Source of the DNA: Pantoea sp. Eser
GTDB taxonomy: Bacteria; Pseudomonadota; Gammaproteobacteria; Enterobacterales; Enterobacteriaceae
Length of the DNA stretch: 64,000 nucleotides
Assembly (NCBI GenBank): GCA_009830035.1
Contig: SZZY01000002.1
Coordinates: 1 to 64,000 of the forward strand
Direction of reading: 5' to 3'
Shown here: positions 49,370 to 59,416 of the stretch, one piece after another
How the letters are laid out: each line of letters opens with the position of its first letter
How positions within the stretch are numbered: the first letter of the stretch is position 1
The notes under the pieces: generated by a model
The model's database searches: none
Seen by the model: the letters and a program-made list of their open reading frames with translations, nothing else
What the model was told of the DNA's origin: nothing
Program-made: the position numbers and the translations under genes

Positions 49370-49493
49370 ATGCATGGCATCTTCAGTAAAGAAGTTACGA
49401 GTAAAGACGTTGATGTTGAATACCTGCCGAACCTTAATTAGTGCCTCATTCAGTAACGTCTCTGGTTTCTCTGTAGGTCAGCCTTCGGGCTAA
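49370..49493 (+). pseudogene. yobF: YobF small protein, frameshifted
   Basis: Starts MHGIFSKEVTSKDVDVEYL, clearly YobF (47 residues in E. coli, upstream of cspC and stress-induced). The frame ends early at TAG near 49440. One frame over, LISASFSNVSGFSV follows, aligning with the E. coli IGASCSNVSVLSM, to TAA at 49491-49493. One base near 49423 explains both. It lies 26 bases before cspC, so the arrangement of the yobF-cspC operon is kept. Confidence 0.72.
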
Positions 49494-49518
49494 ATAAACA
49501 TTCAAAGGAATTTGCAAA

Positions 49519-49728
49519 ATGGCAAAGATTAAAGGTCAGGTTAAGTGGTTCAACGAGTCTAAAGGTTTTGGTTTCATTACCCCTGCTGACGGTAGCAAAG
49601 ATGTGTTCGTACACTTCTCCGCTATCCAGGGCAATGGTTTCAAAACCCTGGCCGAAGGCCAAAGCGTTGAGTTCGAAATTCAGGACGGCCAGAAAGGCCC
49701 GGCTGCAGTAAACGTTACTGCAATCTGA
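49519..49728 (+). CDS. cspC: Cold-shock-like protein CspC
   Basis: A 69-residue OB-fold RNA-binding protein, nearly identical to E. coli CspC. The RNA-binding motifs KGFGFITP and VFVHFSAI are intact, with [20 protein letters not shown] at the start. It destabilises mRNA structure and stabilises stress mRNAs such as rpoS. Ribosome site AAAGGAA precedes ATG 49519. It is probably cotranscribed with yobF. Confidence 0.96.
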   Translation: MAKIKGQVKWFNESKGFGFITPADGSKDVFVHFSAIQGNGFKTLAEGQSVEFEIQDGQKGPAAVNVTAI

Positions 49729-49865
49729 TTCGACCCCGACTCGGTGCACTGCACCTCGACACGGAATCTTAAAGCCATGGCTAATTAGCCGGGGCTTCCT
49801 TTATGCTTCCGATGCGCAAACGTTAAGGGTACACTGCGGCGCGTTACCTACTGCCGAAGCCCCTC

Positions 49866-50675
49866 ATGTCGTTGATCTGCCCCCTTTGCCATACTCCTCT
49901 CGTCCTGACTGAACGCAGCTGGCGCTGTGAACATCGTCATCAGTTTGATCAGGCGAAAGAGGGCTACGTCAATTTGCTGCCAGTTCAGCATAAACGCTCA
50001 CGGGAGCCGGGTGACAGCGCGGAGATGATGCAGGCACGCCGCGAATTCCTCGAGGCGGGCTATTATCAGCCGCTGCGCGATCGGGTGGTCAGTCTGCTGG
50101 CCGCGACGTTCTCCCAGCCGGGCAGCCAGATTCTTGATATTGGCTGTGGTGAAGGCTACTACACGGCGGCGCTGGCCGCAGCCAACAGCGAGACGGAACA
50201 GGTTTATGGGCTGGACGTTGCCAGAATGGCGACCCGGCTGGCGGCGAAGCACTACGCTGAGGTGCTGTTCTGCGTCGCCTCCAGCCAGCGTTTACCCTTT
50301 GCCAGCCAGTCGCTGGATGCGATTGTGCGGATTTACGCACCCTGTAATGAAGCGGAGCTGGCGCGGGTACTCAAGCCCGGCGGCATCGTGCTCACCGTGA
50401 CGCCCGGTCCGCACCATCTGCAGCAGTTTAAAGCACTGATCTATCGTGAGGTGCAGTTACACGCAGCGGAGCAAAAAACCTATCCCGAATTTCACGAGAT
50501 TGCGCAACATTCGCTGCGTTACCCGATGGCGCTGACCGGGGCCGCGGCCGTCACGCTGTTGCAGATGACGCCTTTTGCCTGGCGGGCACGTGATGAGGTC
50601 TGGCAAACCCTGCAGCAGAGCGACCTGTTCAACTGCGACGCCGATTTCACCCTGACGCTGTGGCAGCGCGACTAA
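49866..50675 (+). CDS. rlmA: 23S rRNA (guanine-745-N1)-methyltransferase
   Basis: An intact 269-residue RlmA(I) enzyme methylating G745 in 23S rRNA hairpin 35. The N-terminal zinc ribbon has C-x2-C (ICPLCHTPL) then C and H in WRCEHRHQF. The AdoMet motif is [16 protein letters not shown] with the acidic [14 protein letters not shown], and the post-motif [17 protein letters not shown] follows. E. coli protein is 269 residues. In E. coli mntP lies next to rlmA; here yobD follows directly, overlapping by four bases at the stop. Confidence 0.94.
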   Translation: MSLICPLCHTPLVLTERSWRCEHRHQFDQAKEGYVNLLPVQHKRSREPGDSAEMMQARREFLEAGYYQPLRDRVVSLLAATFSQPGSQILDIGCGEGYYTAALAAANSETEQVYGLDVARMATRLAAKHYAEVLFCVASSQRLPFASQSLDAIVRIYAPCNEAELARVLKPGGIVLTVTPGPHHLQQFKALIYREVQLHAAEQKTYPEFHEIAQHSLRYPMALTGAAAVTLLQMTPFAWRARDEVWQTLQQSDLFNCDADFTLTLWQRD

Positions 50676-51130
50676 CGCGCCTCCACCAGGGTGTTATAGA
50701 TGCGTTCCAGATCGTCAAGCTGCTGCACCGCGATTAACAGCCGGCGCTGTTCAAGCTGAATCACCAAGATGCCATCTTCCGAGAGATTCATCCCCTGAAT
50801 TCGCCGGTAATCAATCCAGACGCCGGCATAAAACAGTCCATTGTTTTTCATCAGCAGCTTTGGCCGACGCAGCCAGAAGAGCCAGAAAGCGAGAAAGCTC
50901 AGCACCATCAGCAGCGAGGTAGTGAGCTGCGGGCCATCATGCGTGACGTTATTCCACAGCAGAATCAGCAGCAGACCGATGAAAATCAGGCTGTCGATTT
51001 TATGCCGCTGCTGCAGCGCCACCCGCAAGCGGGTCGGCCCATGACGACGCGGCAGAATCGCCTCATCGTAAATCGCAAACAGCAGCAGAGCGGCAATACA
51101 GCCTGCAATTAACATGTCGGTCAATGACAT
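50672..51130 (-). CDS. yobD: DUF986 inner membrane protein YobD
   Basis: An intact 152-residue membrane protein of the DUF986 family (YobD in E. coli, same length). Membrane spans: [34 protein letters not shown] and [14 protein letters not shown]. The C-terminal cytoplasmic domain includes [20 protein letters not shown] and [14 protein letters not shown]. Function unknown. In E. coli it is the last gene of the manXYZ cluster; here it is also next to manZ, in the same direction. Confidence 0.92.
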   Translation of the reverse strand: MSLTDMLIAGCIAALLLFAIYDEAILPRRHGPTRLRVALQQRHKIDSLIFIGLLLILLWNNVTHDGPQLTTSLLMVLSFLAFWLFWLRRPKLLMKNNGLFYAGVWIDYRRIQGMNLSEDGILVIQLEQRRLLIAVQQLDDLERIYNTLVEAR

Positions 51131-51176
51131 GGTACCTCCTCAAACAGGGTGAGATCAGCTCGCAAGAGCTCAGCAC

Positions 51177-51204
51177 AAAAAAGTCGGGAGCCTGCGCTCC
51201 CGAC
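51177..51204 (-). terminator. Terminator after manXYZ
   Basis: gtcgggag / ctcccgac, an 8-bp stem with a six-base loop at 51183-51204, followed on the minus strand by six T residues. It closes the mannose operon ten bases after manZ. Confidence 0.85.
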
Positions 51205-51213
51205 CTCAGAGTA

Positions 51214-52059
51214 TTACAGTCCGAGCAGACCAATCCAGTAACCGAAGATACCGATAGCGAAGAAGCCAACGATAATCCACAGCGCATTGACCTTACGGCG
51301 CAGCAGCCACATACAGGCGAAGGTCAGCAGCAGCGGAACCGCGCCCGGCATCAGCTGATCGAGAATCGACTGTACCGTGGTAACGGTGGTTTTGCCGGTT
51401 GAATCGGTAATGCGTGACACCACCAGCGGGATGTTGACGTGGGTCCACTTGTTGACCAGCGCCCCCATGACAAACAGGCCCAGTATTGAGGCGCCCTCCG
51501 TCAGTTTTTGCAGAAAGCCGCCGCCCATATCGCTAACGATATCGATCCCTTTACGATAACCATATGCCACACCGTAGTAACGGCTCAGCAGACGCGCTAG
51601 GTTAAACAGCACGAAGAACAGCAGCGGACCCAGCAGGCTGCCGCTAATGGCGTTGCCAGCACCCAGTGCGGCAAACACCGGACGGACCGTGCCCCAGAAA
51701 ATCGGGTCACCGACACCGGCCAGCGGGCCCATTAAACCGACCTTGATACCGTTAATCGCACCATCATCAATCGCTGCACCGTTGGCACGCTGCTCTTCCA
51801 TCGCCATGGTGACGCCCAGCACCGGCGCTGCCATGTAAGGGTGGGTGTTGAAGAACTCGAGGTGACGCTTGATCGCCTGTTTGCGTTCGTCATTGTTCTC
51901 CGGATAGAGACGGCGGATCACCGGCACCATCGAGAAACAGAAGCCAAGCGCCTGCATACGTTCAAAGTTCCACGATCCCTGAAACAGGTTGGAGCGCATA
52001 AAGACAGCACGTACGTCGCCCGGCGTTATTTTCTTTTCGACTTTGGTAATATCAACCAT
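51214..52059 (-). CDS. manZ: Mannose PTS component IID
   Basis: An intact 281-residue IID component of the mannose-family PTS, which with IIC forms the membrane channel for mannose, glucose, glucosamine and related sugars. Characteristic parts: ITPGDVRAVFMRSNLFQGSW, NFERMQALGFCFSMVPVIRR, FNTHPYMAAPVLGVTMAMEE and KVGLMGPLAGVGDPIFWGTV. The C-terminal part ends in membrane segments (ALWIIVGFFAIGIFGYWIG). Complete, 15 bases after manY. A silent CTA Leu codon at a CCTGG-like site (near 51597) is noted in the findings. Confidence 0.95.
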   Translation of the reverse strand: MVDITKVEKKITPGDVRAVFMRSNLFQGSWNFERMQALGFCFSMVPVIRRLYPENNDERKQAIKRHLEFFNTHPYMAAPVLGVTMAMEEQRANGAAIDDGAINGIKVGLMGPLAGVGDPIFWGTVRPVFAALGAGNAISGSLLGPLLFFVLFNLARLLSRYYGVAYGYRKGIDIVSDMGGGFLQKLTEGASILGLFVMGALVNKWTHVNIPLVVSRITDSTGKTTVTTVQSILDQLMPGAVPLLLTFACMWLLRRKVNALWIIVGFFAIGIFGYWIGLLGL

Positions 52060-52074
52060 GTTCTCACCTGTTCC

Positions 52075-52878
52075 TTAATCGAGTTCGTTATCGAGATCGT
52101 TAGCGCTGGCAGGACCTGCAGGCGCACCCGCGACCCGGTTGTATTTCGGACTGAGCTGGATGTAGAGCACCGCCATCACTACACCGATCACGCCGAGCGC
52201 GACTAGGTTGAAGTTGGTGAAGGCAGCGGTGACGAAGCCCAGATAGAAGAACGGCATCAGGTAGCCTGCGCGCATCATATTAATGACCATCGCGTAACCG
52301 ACCACCACGATCATGCCGCCGGCGATGTTGAGGCCGTTGGTGACCACATCCGGAATCGAACTGAGTAAGGCGTGAACCGCACTGGTGCCGACCGAAATCG
52401 CCACAATCAGCGCCGGAATGGCGATACGCATAGCCTGCAGCAGCAGGGCAGAGACGTGAATCCAAGAGATCGCGGTGAGGTTGCCTTTATCGGCCGCCTT
52501 ATCGGCCACGTGCTGGAACGCCACGGTTATGGTACGGACGATAATGGTCAGCACCTGACCGGCTGCCGCCAGCGGAATCGCCAGCGCAATACCGGCACCG
52601 ACGCTTTGACCGCCCGCGATGACCAGAATGGTCGAGATGATTGAGGCGAGCGCTGCATCCGGGGCGACAGCCGCACCGATGTTCATCCAGCCCAGCGCGA
52701 TCATCTCCAGCGTACCGCCGATCATAATCCCGGTTTTCATATCACCCAGCACCGCACCAATCAGGGTACAGGCGACCAGCGGGCGGTGAAACTGGAACTC
52801 ATCCAGAATCGACCCCATACCGGCAATACAGGCGACAATAAAGATCAAAATGATTTGTAGCGAGGTTATTTCCATCAT
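52075..52878 (-). CDS. manY: Mannose PTS component IIC
   Basis: An intact 267-residue IIC component with several membrane spans: QIILIFIVACIAGMGSILDE, RPLVACTLIGAVLGDMKTG, IMIGGTLEMIALGWMNIGAA, PDAALASIISTILVIAGGQS. It forms the sugar channel with ManZ. The C-terminus is slightly longer and hydrophilic (NRVAGAPAGPASAND) compared with E. coli. Operon manX-manY-manZ is kept, with short gaps. Confidence 0.95.
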   Translation of the reverse strand: MMEITSLQIILIFIVACIAGMGSILDEFQFHRPLVACTLIGAVLGDMKTGIMIGGTLEMIALGWMNIGAAVAPDAALASIISTILVIAGGQSVGAGIALAIPLAAAGQVLTIIVRTITVAFQHVADKAADKGNLTAISWIHVSALLLQAMRIAIPALIVAISVGTSAVHALLSSIPDVVTNGLNIAGGMIVVVGYAMVINMMRAGYLMPFFYLGFVTAAFTNFNLVALGVIGVVMAVLYIQLSPKYNRVAGAPAGPASANDLDNELD

Positions 52879-52941
52879 ACTTCTTGTCCTCAGCAGGATA
52901 ACGAAAATGAGCCTGGCAAAGCAGGCGCAGACGGCACGCCG

Positions 52942-53910
52942 TTACGAATTAACCTTCGCAATCAGGTCCATCATTTTCAGTTTCTGGTCGCTGGAAACTT
53001 TACGGACTTCCAGTTCAATATTGCGCTCATTTAATTTGCGAAACGCCGCAATATCTTTTTCATCGACCGAGACGGCATTGTTCACCTGAGTTTTGCCCTG
53101 GCGGAAGGCCATGCCGCCGACATTGACGGTTTTTATATCGACCCCCTGTTCCACTACCCGCAGCACATCGGTCGGGTTGGTAAACAGCAGCATTACCCGA
53201 TCCTGACTATATTTAGGGTTATTCCACACCCGCACCATCTTATCGACATCCACCACGTGCGCGGTTACGCCCGGCGGTGCAACCTGCGTCAGCAGGGTTT
53301 TACGCACGTGATCGTTAGCCACCTCATCGCTGACCACGATAATGCGCTGAATGTTGGTCTCCTTAGTCCAGCGTGTCGCGACCTGACCATGGATCAGGCG
53401 GTCATCGATACGGGCCAGACCGATTTTCATGTGGTCACTAGGTGCCATCGGTTTCGCCGGTTGCGCCGGGGTGGCCACAGGTTTTGTCGCCGCAACCGGC
53501 GCAGGCGCGGCCTCTTTGGCTTTCAGCGCTTTAACCCCTTCACGGCCGGTTTCGACCGCCACCGCAATCAGTTCATCAAAACTGGGGTTATCGTCGCGCG
53601 CCATCAGGGTTTCGACCAGCATCGGGATATTGACACCCGCCACCACATCACAATCGGGCTTATCCACCACGATGCGGCTGGCCGCGTTAAACGGACTGCC
53701 TCCCCAGGTATCCACCAGGAACAGCACGCCCTGAGCGGTATCAAGTTCCGCCAGACGCGCCTGGTACTTTTCAATCAGCGTTTCTGCATTTTCGCCGGGC
53801 ACAAAGTCGATCCATCCGACATTTTCCTGCTCACCCAACAGCATTTCTGCTGTCTTTAGCAGTTGTTCCGCTGCCCAGCCATGTGTACCAATTACAATCG
53901 CAATGGTCAC
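52942..53910 (-). CDS. manX: Mannose PTS components IIAB
   Basis: An intact 322-residue IIAB protein. The IIA domain (residues ~1-130) has the phospho-His in IVIGTHGWAAEQLL and VLFLVDTWGGSPFNAASRI. A proline/alanine linker (PAPVAATKPVATPAQPAKP) leads to the IIB domain, with its phospho-His in ARIDDRLIHGQVATRW. It starts at GTG 53910 after a strong GGAGGT site. The upstream 505-base gap contains a palindrome resembling an Mlc/NagC operator. Confidence 0.95.
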   Translation of the reverse strand: MTIAIVIGTHGWAAEQLLKTAEMLLGEQENVGWIDFVPGENAETLIEKYQARLAELDTAQGVLFLVDTWGGSPFNAASRIVVDKPDCDVVAGVNIPMLVETLMARDDNPSFDELIAVAVETGREGVKALKAKEAAPAPVAATKPVATPAQPAKPMAPSDHMKIGLARIDDRLIHGQVATRWTKETNIQRIIVVSDEVANDHVRKTLLTQVAPPGVTAHVVDVDKMVRVWNNPKYSQDRVMLLFTNPTDVLRVVEQGVDIKTVNVGGMAFRQGKTQVNNAVSVDEKDIAAFRKLNERNIELEVRKVSSDQKLKMMDLIAKVNS

Positions 53911-54055
53911 TTGCTACCTCCGTTCGCTTGAGAAGCTCATCTGAGTCAATGAACCGTATAAGTTATCGCTTCGGTTTTGTGAAAATTTTGTTACTGAATC
54001 ATCCGGATAGTGCCGGAAAATCATCGGGTAACTGCGATAATGCCGTAAAGTCGCG

Positions 54056-54083
54056 ATTTATTTTATTGATCGAAAAAATAAAT
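54056..54083. promoter_or_regulatory. Putative Mlc/NagC operator for manX
   Basis: atttatttt...aaaataaat: an AT-rich palindrome (nine-base arms, ten-base centre) about 150 bases upstream of manX. Mlc and NagC operators have TTATTT-like/AAATAA-like half-sites with a GC-containing centre, here gatcg. The rest of the 53911-54415 gap is AT-rich near manX and GC-rich near yoaE; no ORF or riboswitch was identified. Confidence 0.4.
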
Positions 54084-54415
54084 TATGTGATGGCTGTCTG
54101 CTATTCGCAGCCTGATTAACCGAACGTGCAATTTAATGCGCTCCGTCATTTGAATAGCAAATTGTAAAAATAAGAAAAATTTTTGACGCCAAAGCGCGAC
54201 CTGATACATTAACGATCTGCTTATTACTCAGGGGTAACGGGCCCCAGCCCACCTTTTATGGATCGCCACCGACGTCGCTTAACCTGTTCTTTGCGCCTGC
54301 TGGCGCGTCATCTTTCGCCTGACGGCGCATTCACTGCTTTCCCGATCGTCACTCTGTCACACTTTAACGCGCTGACACGCATCGGTTCACACTGTTCCTC
54401 GTTCAGGAGTCATTA

Positions 54416-55984
54416 ATGGAATTTATATTCGACCCCTCAATCTGGGCGGGTTTACTGACGCTTGTGGTACTGGAAATCGTGCTGGGCATCGATAACCTGG
54501 TCTTCATCGCCATCCTAGCGGACAAACTGCCGCCGAAGCAGCGTGATAAAGCGCGTCTGATCGGCCTGTCGCTGTCGCTGGTGATGCGTCTGGGCCTGCT
54601 GTCGCTGATCTCGTGGATGGTGACGCTCACCACGCCCCTATTCAGCGTAGGTGATTTCAGCTTTGCCGGACGGGATTTTATTCTGCTGGCGGGTGGTCTG
54701 TTCCTGTTGTTCAAGGCGACCATGGAGTTGCATGAAAGGCTGGAGAACCGCCAGCTGGACGGTTCCGGCAACCGGGGTTACGCCAGTTTCTGGGTGGTGG
54801 TGACGCAGATTGTGGTGCTGGATGCGGTGTTCTCGCTTGATGCGGTAATTACCGCGGTCGGTATGGTGAACCATCTGCCGGTGATGATGACCGCCGTAGT
54901 GATTGCAATGGGTGTGATGCTGCTGGCCTCTAAGCCATTAACCAACTTTGTTAATGCGCATCCAACGGTGGTGGTGCTCTGTCTGAGCTTCCTGTTGATG
55001 ATTGGTCTGTCGCTGGTGGCCGAAGGCTTTGGTTTCCATATTCCTAAAGGTTACCTCTACGCGGCGATCGGCTTCTCGATCCTGATTGAGCTGTTTAACC
55101 AGATTGCCCGTCGTAACTTTATTCGCCATCAGTCGCATCGACCGATGCGTGAACGTACGGCCGAAGCGATTCTGCGGCTGATGGGCGGCCGCAATCGTGC
55201 CCAGACGGCTAACAGCAGCAGTAATGAAGAGTCAGCGTTAACCGAAGCGATGCCGCAGGAAGCGTTTAAAGACGAAGAGCGCTATATGATTAATGGCGTG
55301 CTGACTCTGGCCTCCCGTTCGATTCGCAGCATTATGACACCGCGCGGTGAAATCTCGTGGGTGGATGCCAATCGCCCGGTGGATGAGATTCGTATTCAGC
55401 TGCTGGATACGCCGCACAGCCTGTTCCCGGTCTGTCGCGGTGAGCTGGACGAAATTGTTGGCGTAGTGGGGGCGAAAGAGCTGCTGGTGGCGCTGGAACA
55501 CGGCGTCGATGTGGCGACCTTTGCCGCCAATACCCCGACCATCGTGGTGCCGGAAACGCTGGACCCGATCAATCTGCTCGGCGTGCTGCGTCGTGCCAAA
55601 GGCAGTTTTGTTATCGTCACCAACGAGTTTGGCGTGGTGCAGGGTTTGATTACGCCACTTGACGTGCTGGAAGCGATCGCCGGTGAGTTCCACGATGAGG
55701 ATGAAAAACCGGATATCATCGCCGATGGCGACGGCTGGTTAGTGAAAGGCGGTACCGATTTGCACTCGCTGCAACAGCTGCTCGACTTCCATCAGCTGGT
55801 TGACCCGGATGAAGATCACGCTTCGCTGGCAGGCTTGCTGATTGCCCAGAAAGGGCAGCTGCCGCAGCCGGGAGATGTGATTGATATCACGCCTCTGCAC
55901 TTTCAGATCATCGAAGCGACCGATTACCGTATCGATCTGGTTCGGGTCGCCAAAGATCAGCCGCAGGATGAAGAAGAACGCTAA
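54416..55984 (+). CDS. yoaE: TerC-family membrane protein with CBS and CorC domains
   Basis: An intact 522-residue protein like E. coli YoaE (518). Residues ~1-240: TerC membrane domain with [20 protein letters not shown] and [20 protein letters not shown] (the paired acidic motifs within the membrane). Residues ~300-430: tandem CBS domains ([20 protein letters not shown] and [20 protein letters not shown]). Residues ~440-515: CorC/HlyC-type transporter-associated domain. Function is probably metal-ion export or homeostasis. No lesion, although one silent CTA codon lies in a former CCTGG context near 54515. Confidence 0.93.
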   Translation: MEFIFDPSIWAGLLTLVVLEIVLGIDNLVFIAILADKLPPKQRDKARLIGLSLSLVMRLGLLSLISWMVTLTTPLFSVGDFSFAGRDFILLAGGLFLLFKATMELHERLENRQLDGSGNRGYASFWVVVTQIVVLDAVFSLDAVITAVGMVNHLPVMMTAVVIAMGVMLLASKPLTNFVNAHPTVVVLCLSFLLMIGLSLVAEGFGFHIPKGYLYAAIGFSILIELFNQIARRNFIRHQSHRPMRERTAEAILRLMGGRNRAQTANSSSNEESALTEAMPQEAFKDEERYMINGVLTLASRSIRSIMTPRGEISWVDANRPVDEIRIQLLDTPHSLFPVCRGELDEIVGVVGAKELLVALEHGVDVATFAANTPTIVVPETLDPINLLGVLRRAKGSFVIVTNEFGVVQGLITPLDVLEAIAGEFHDEDEKPDIIADGDGWLVKGGTDLHSLQQLLDFHQLVDPDEDHASLAGLLIAQKGQLPQPGDVIDITPLHFQIIEATDYRIDLVRVAKDQPQDEEER

Positions 55985-56052
55985 GGCGTGGCAGGCAAAT
56001 AGCGTGCGGCCGCCCGCTTGCTGAGTCGAACGCGGGTTGTCTGACGTTGTAG

Positions 56053-56085
56053 AAAGCCGCTGCCCTGATGCAGCGGCTTTTTTTT
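56053..56085 (+). terminator. Terminator after yoaE
   Basis: aaagccgctgc / gcagcggcttt stem with a six-base loop, followed by a run of T residues; ends the yoaE transcript, and read backwards it could serve pdeD too. Confidence 0.8.
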
Positions 56086-56118
56086 AGCCTGGCGTTACCA
56101 CGGATTCATCATCTGCAA

Positions 56119-57604
56119 TCAGCTGGGTAACGGCTCAACGTCTGGCTTGTGCTTCGCCAGCCAGCCGGCCTGTTCTGCGGTTTAGACCCCTTCCGCCACC
56201 AGACTGATATTCAGGCGCTGCGCCAGTGAAATCACCATGTCGGTGACGGTGGCGTTAATCGCATCGGTACCGATGGCGGCGGTAAAGATTTTGTCGATCT
56301 TCAGGACGTCGGGCTTTAAATCCTTCAGGTAGGAGAGCGAGCTGTGGCCGGTGCCAAAATCATCAATCCCCAGCTGTACGCCAATCTCGTGCAGCTGGGC
56401 GATGACCGATTGATCGACCACCGGCAGGGCGTCGCGTTCGGTTAATTCGACCACCAGCTTCGGGATCGGATTGGCCGGCCACCAGAGGTTTTGCAGATCC
56501 TGCAGGATAGCGTGGTCGCGGAAATGGCTGGCGGCAACGTTAATGGCGATATGGAAAGCCGGACAGGCCGGCAGGTGAGGGAGCTGCTTTACCACCTCAT
56601 TGAGTACGAAGCGGGTCAGCGGCTTTATCAGATTCTGTCGTTCGGCCAGCGGAATAAACACATCGGGTTCCACCCAGCCCTGACGCGCATTATGCCAGCG
56701 CAGCAGCAGCTCAATACCATCGCATTGGCCGCTTTTGGCGTTAATCAGCGGCTGGCAGTAGACCATAAACTCGTTAGTGGTAAGCCGTAGCTGATTTGCC
56801 AGCTCAGGCTCATGCGGTTGGCGGTCGCCAGCCAGACGATATAGCCCATCAGCAGGCTGAGCAGCAGCGGCAGCTGCGACGGCACGTGTGCAGTGCCAGC
56901 CGGGTCAGGGAGGGACCGTAGAGCGTCAGGGTGTAGGGATAACGCAGCGAGGCCTGATAGTAACTCACCTCATCTTCTGACGGCAGCGTCGGTTCAATCA
57001 GCGGATTGCCATACTCCAGACTCTCGCTGTTGGCGTTGAAGACCGCCCGTTCCACCCACGGCAACTGCGGCTCCAGCAGATAATTACTCATCATTTCGAT
57101 GTTAATCACCTGCAAAATACCGGAGCGATTATCCAGGCTTCTTGGCGTCCAGAGTAATAATACCGGCGACCCTTTTAACAGGTAATTGTCGGTAGCGAGC
57201 GTCATGCGCTGACCGGTGAAGGCCAGTTCGGGATAGGTCTCGCTAAACGGGATCGCACGCGGACCAAAGATACTGGAACAGTAGATCGCGTCATTATCGA
57301 CCAGCAGAATGGCGCGCACCGTTTGCAGCGCGGAAATTTTCTCAATCAGCGGAAAGCGCACGTTGCGGCAGGGCACACCGACCAGTCCGAGGGTGTTATT
57401 GGCGGAAACATCCAGCGGTGAAAACATCCGGTCAAAACGCATAATCGCTTTATCGGCGAAATCCATCGCCTGCTGTTGAATACGCGACTTCTCTTCAATA
57501 TAACGAAATGCCAGCGTCAGAATCAGTACCACGGTGGCGATCGCCAGCGCAATCAGCAAACGCTTGCGTCTGAATTGTCCGACAAGTTGCTGGGCCATGT
57601 GCAT
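56119..57604 (-). pseudogene. pdeD: CSS-motif cyclic-di-GMP phosphodiesterase, disrupted
   Basis: YoaD (PdeD) type: a membrane-anchored periplasmic CSS domain (VGVPCRNVRFPLIEK and AIYCSSIFGPR with the redox Cys pair) and a cytoplasmic EAL domain. The EAL part starts IELLLRWHNARQGWVEPDVF (E-x-L-L-R), with FHIAINVAASHFRD, LVVELTERDALP and IGIDDFGTGHSSLSYL. The frame breaks near 56885, just before the second membrane span, and a TAA at 56181-56183 replaces the Glu codon in VAEGVET. The end is also cut early. The gene would hydrolyse cyclic-di-GMP, a motility/biofilm switch, so its loss fits other lifestyle-gene losses here. Confidence 0.84.
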
Positions 57605-57665
57605 CAGTAACCACCTTCCCAAAAAACCAAAAAAAAGCCAAAAATAACAGGGTTGTTATCGGCAC

Positions 57666-58674
57666 GGCTCGATCAACATTGAGGCTGTAAAGACGCGCGG
57701 TTCACTGGTGCGACGCAGGGCCATACGCGCCGCATTGATCGCTTTGACCGAGGCGATAGCGTTTCGCTCAATGCACGGCACCTGAACCTAGCCGGCGACC
57801 GGGTCGCAGGTCAGCCCCAGGTTATGCTCCATGCCGATCTCGGCGGCGACGCAGACCTGTTCCGGGCTGCAGCCCAGCAGTTCTGCCAGACCGGCAGCCG
57901 CCATCGAACAGGCGACACCGACTTCGCCATGACATCCCACTTCCGTGCCCAAAATCGACGCGTTCATTTTATACAGCACGTCTTCGGTATTCAGACCGCG
58001 ATCGATGCAGGCCTGCATGGTCTGCCAGATGTTGGCGAAGTAGGCGTGGATCTCATCGCGACTGTGCAGTGCCAGTTCGTTTTTCATCACCAGACCGGAC
58101 AGGGACAGTCCGGTTTCGCGGCAGTGCGCCAGCAGATCTTTGGCGGAGTGGAACGGCCACGGCACAGAAACTTCATCCAGCGCGGACTGACCGAAATGCT
58201 CTTCATCAACGATAAAACCGCCACCGACTGAGTAGTAGGTTTTCGACAGAATCAGCAGATCGCCAGCGAACGCCAGCAGACGCAGACCGTTTTCATGTAG
58301 CGAGAGGTTTTCACTGCGGAACACCATGCCGCCCTCACGGGGAAAGTCGACTTCATCCGTCCCTTTGGCCAGCAGTAAACGTTCACGCTGGGCGACATCT
58401 TTAATAAAGGCCGGGATGGCATCAATATCGACCGTGTCGGGAGATTCACCCGGCCAGTCCCATAATTATGGCGATATCGGTATGGTGGCCCTTACCGGTC
58501 AGCGACAGTGAGCCGTAAACATCTACCGCCAATGCGGGTCACCTCCTGCAGCTTTCCCTGTTCGGATAACAAATCCATAAACTGCTTACCCGCTTTCATC
58601 GGGCCGACAGTATGCGAACTTGATGGGCCAATGCCCACTTTGAACATGTCGAAAACACTAATCAAAAGTGACAC
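57666..58674 (-). pseudogene. sdaA: L-serine deaminase I, deleted and disrupted
   Basis: SdaA converts L-serine to pyruvate and ammonia with an iron-sulphur cluster. Retained: [63 protein letters not shown] and EVGCHGEVGVACSMAAAGLA. Losses: frame changes near 58500 and 58465; about 85 residues missing between NTEDVL and YKMNASILG, including the conserved NEENAAGGRVVTAPTNGAC region; TAG at 57788-57790 in DPVAGQVQVPC (Gln codon, CCTGG to CCTAG on the plus strand); and the 3' end cut after TSEPRV. Several independent hits, so it is clearly dead. Confidence 0.9.
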
Positions 58675-58852
58675 TCCTCACAAGTTATTCTCAGTCTGCC
58701 GGGGCAGTTTATGGCGCTAATGGTCATAGTCATGCCGGAGAAAAGAGCAGCTTTTCGCATGAAATAAACTTATTAAAACCGATAGAAAAAATTATAGCCC
58801 GGCCCGCCGCTCAGCAGGCCGGAAACCGGAAGGTTAATGGCAAAAATGGGCG

Positions 58853-59416
58853 TCAGAACGCAATTTGCTCACTGAGTGAACGGATAATGCCGGCGGTCAT
58901 GCCCCAGACCAGGTAATCCTGATAGCGCGACAGCCAGACCGGATGACGTACGCCAGCGCGGTGCACCTCCAGCGCGCTATAGCGGCTGAGCCGTAACGCT
59001 TCGGCCAGCGGCATCTCAAAGGCGCTGCGCACCTCGTCCGGGTTGATTCGAAGCGGCAGATCCGGCGGGATGATGGCCAGCACCGGCGTTACCTGAAAGC
59101 CGGTGCTGCTGGTGACGGCAGGCAGCACGCCTAACACCTCAACCTGCTGTGGATCGATGCCCACTTCCTCCTGCGCTTCCCGCAGAGCGGTCGCAATCAG
59201 CGAGGCATCGGTATCATCCTGCATGCCGCCGGGGAAGGCGACCTGTCCGGCATGCTTACGCAGCGCATGGGAGCGCTGGGTTAATAACAGACCCGGTTCC
59301 GGTCGCGCCACAATCGGCACCAGCACTGCCGCATGCTGTCCGGCGAGCCGTTGCGTATTGTGTTGCGGTGGCTGCAGCAGGAACCGGCTGCGGAAGGCGT
59401 CAAGCGTAAGCGCCAT
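58853..59416 (-). CDS. nudL: CoA pyrophosphatase NudL
   Basis: An intact 187-residue Nudix hydrolase (E. coli NudL 192). Upstream of the Nudix box lies [12 protein letters not shown], typical of CoA diphosphatases; the box is [20 protein letters not shown] followed by EEVGI. The rest, [20 protein letters not shown], matches the family. It cleaves CoA and short acyl-CoAs. It lies directly after pabB in the same direction (stop and start adjacent). Confidence 0.92.
   Translation of the reverse strand: MALTLDAFRSRFLLQPPQHNTQRLAGQHAAVLVPIVARPEPGLLLTQRSHALRKHAGQVAFPGGMQDDTDASLIATALREAQEEVGIDPQQVEVLGVLPAVTSSTGFQVTPVLAIIPPDLPLRINPDEVRSAFEMPLAEALRLSRYSALEVHRAGVRHPVWLSRYQDYLVWGMTAGIIRSLSEQIAF

Noticed and set aside
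53911..54415. Manganese (yybP-ykoY) riboswitch before yoaE
   Set aside because: Expected upstream of mntP/alx genes; the conserved loop sequence was not found here.
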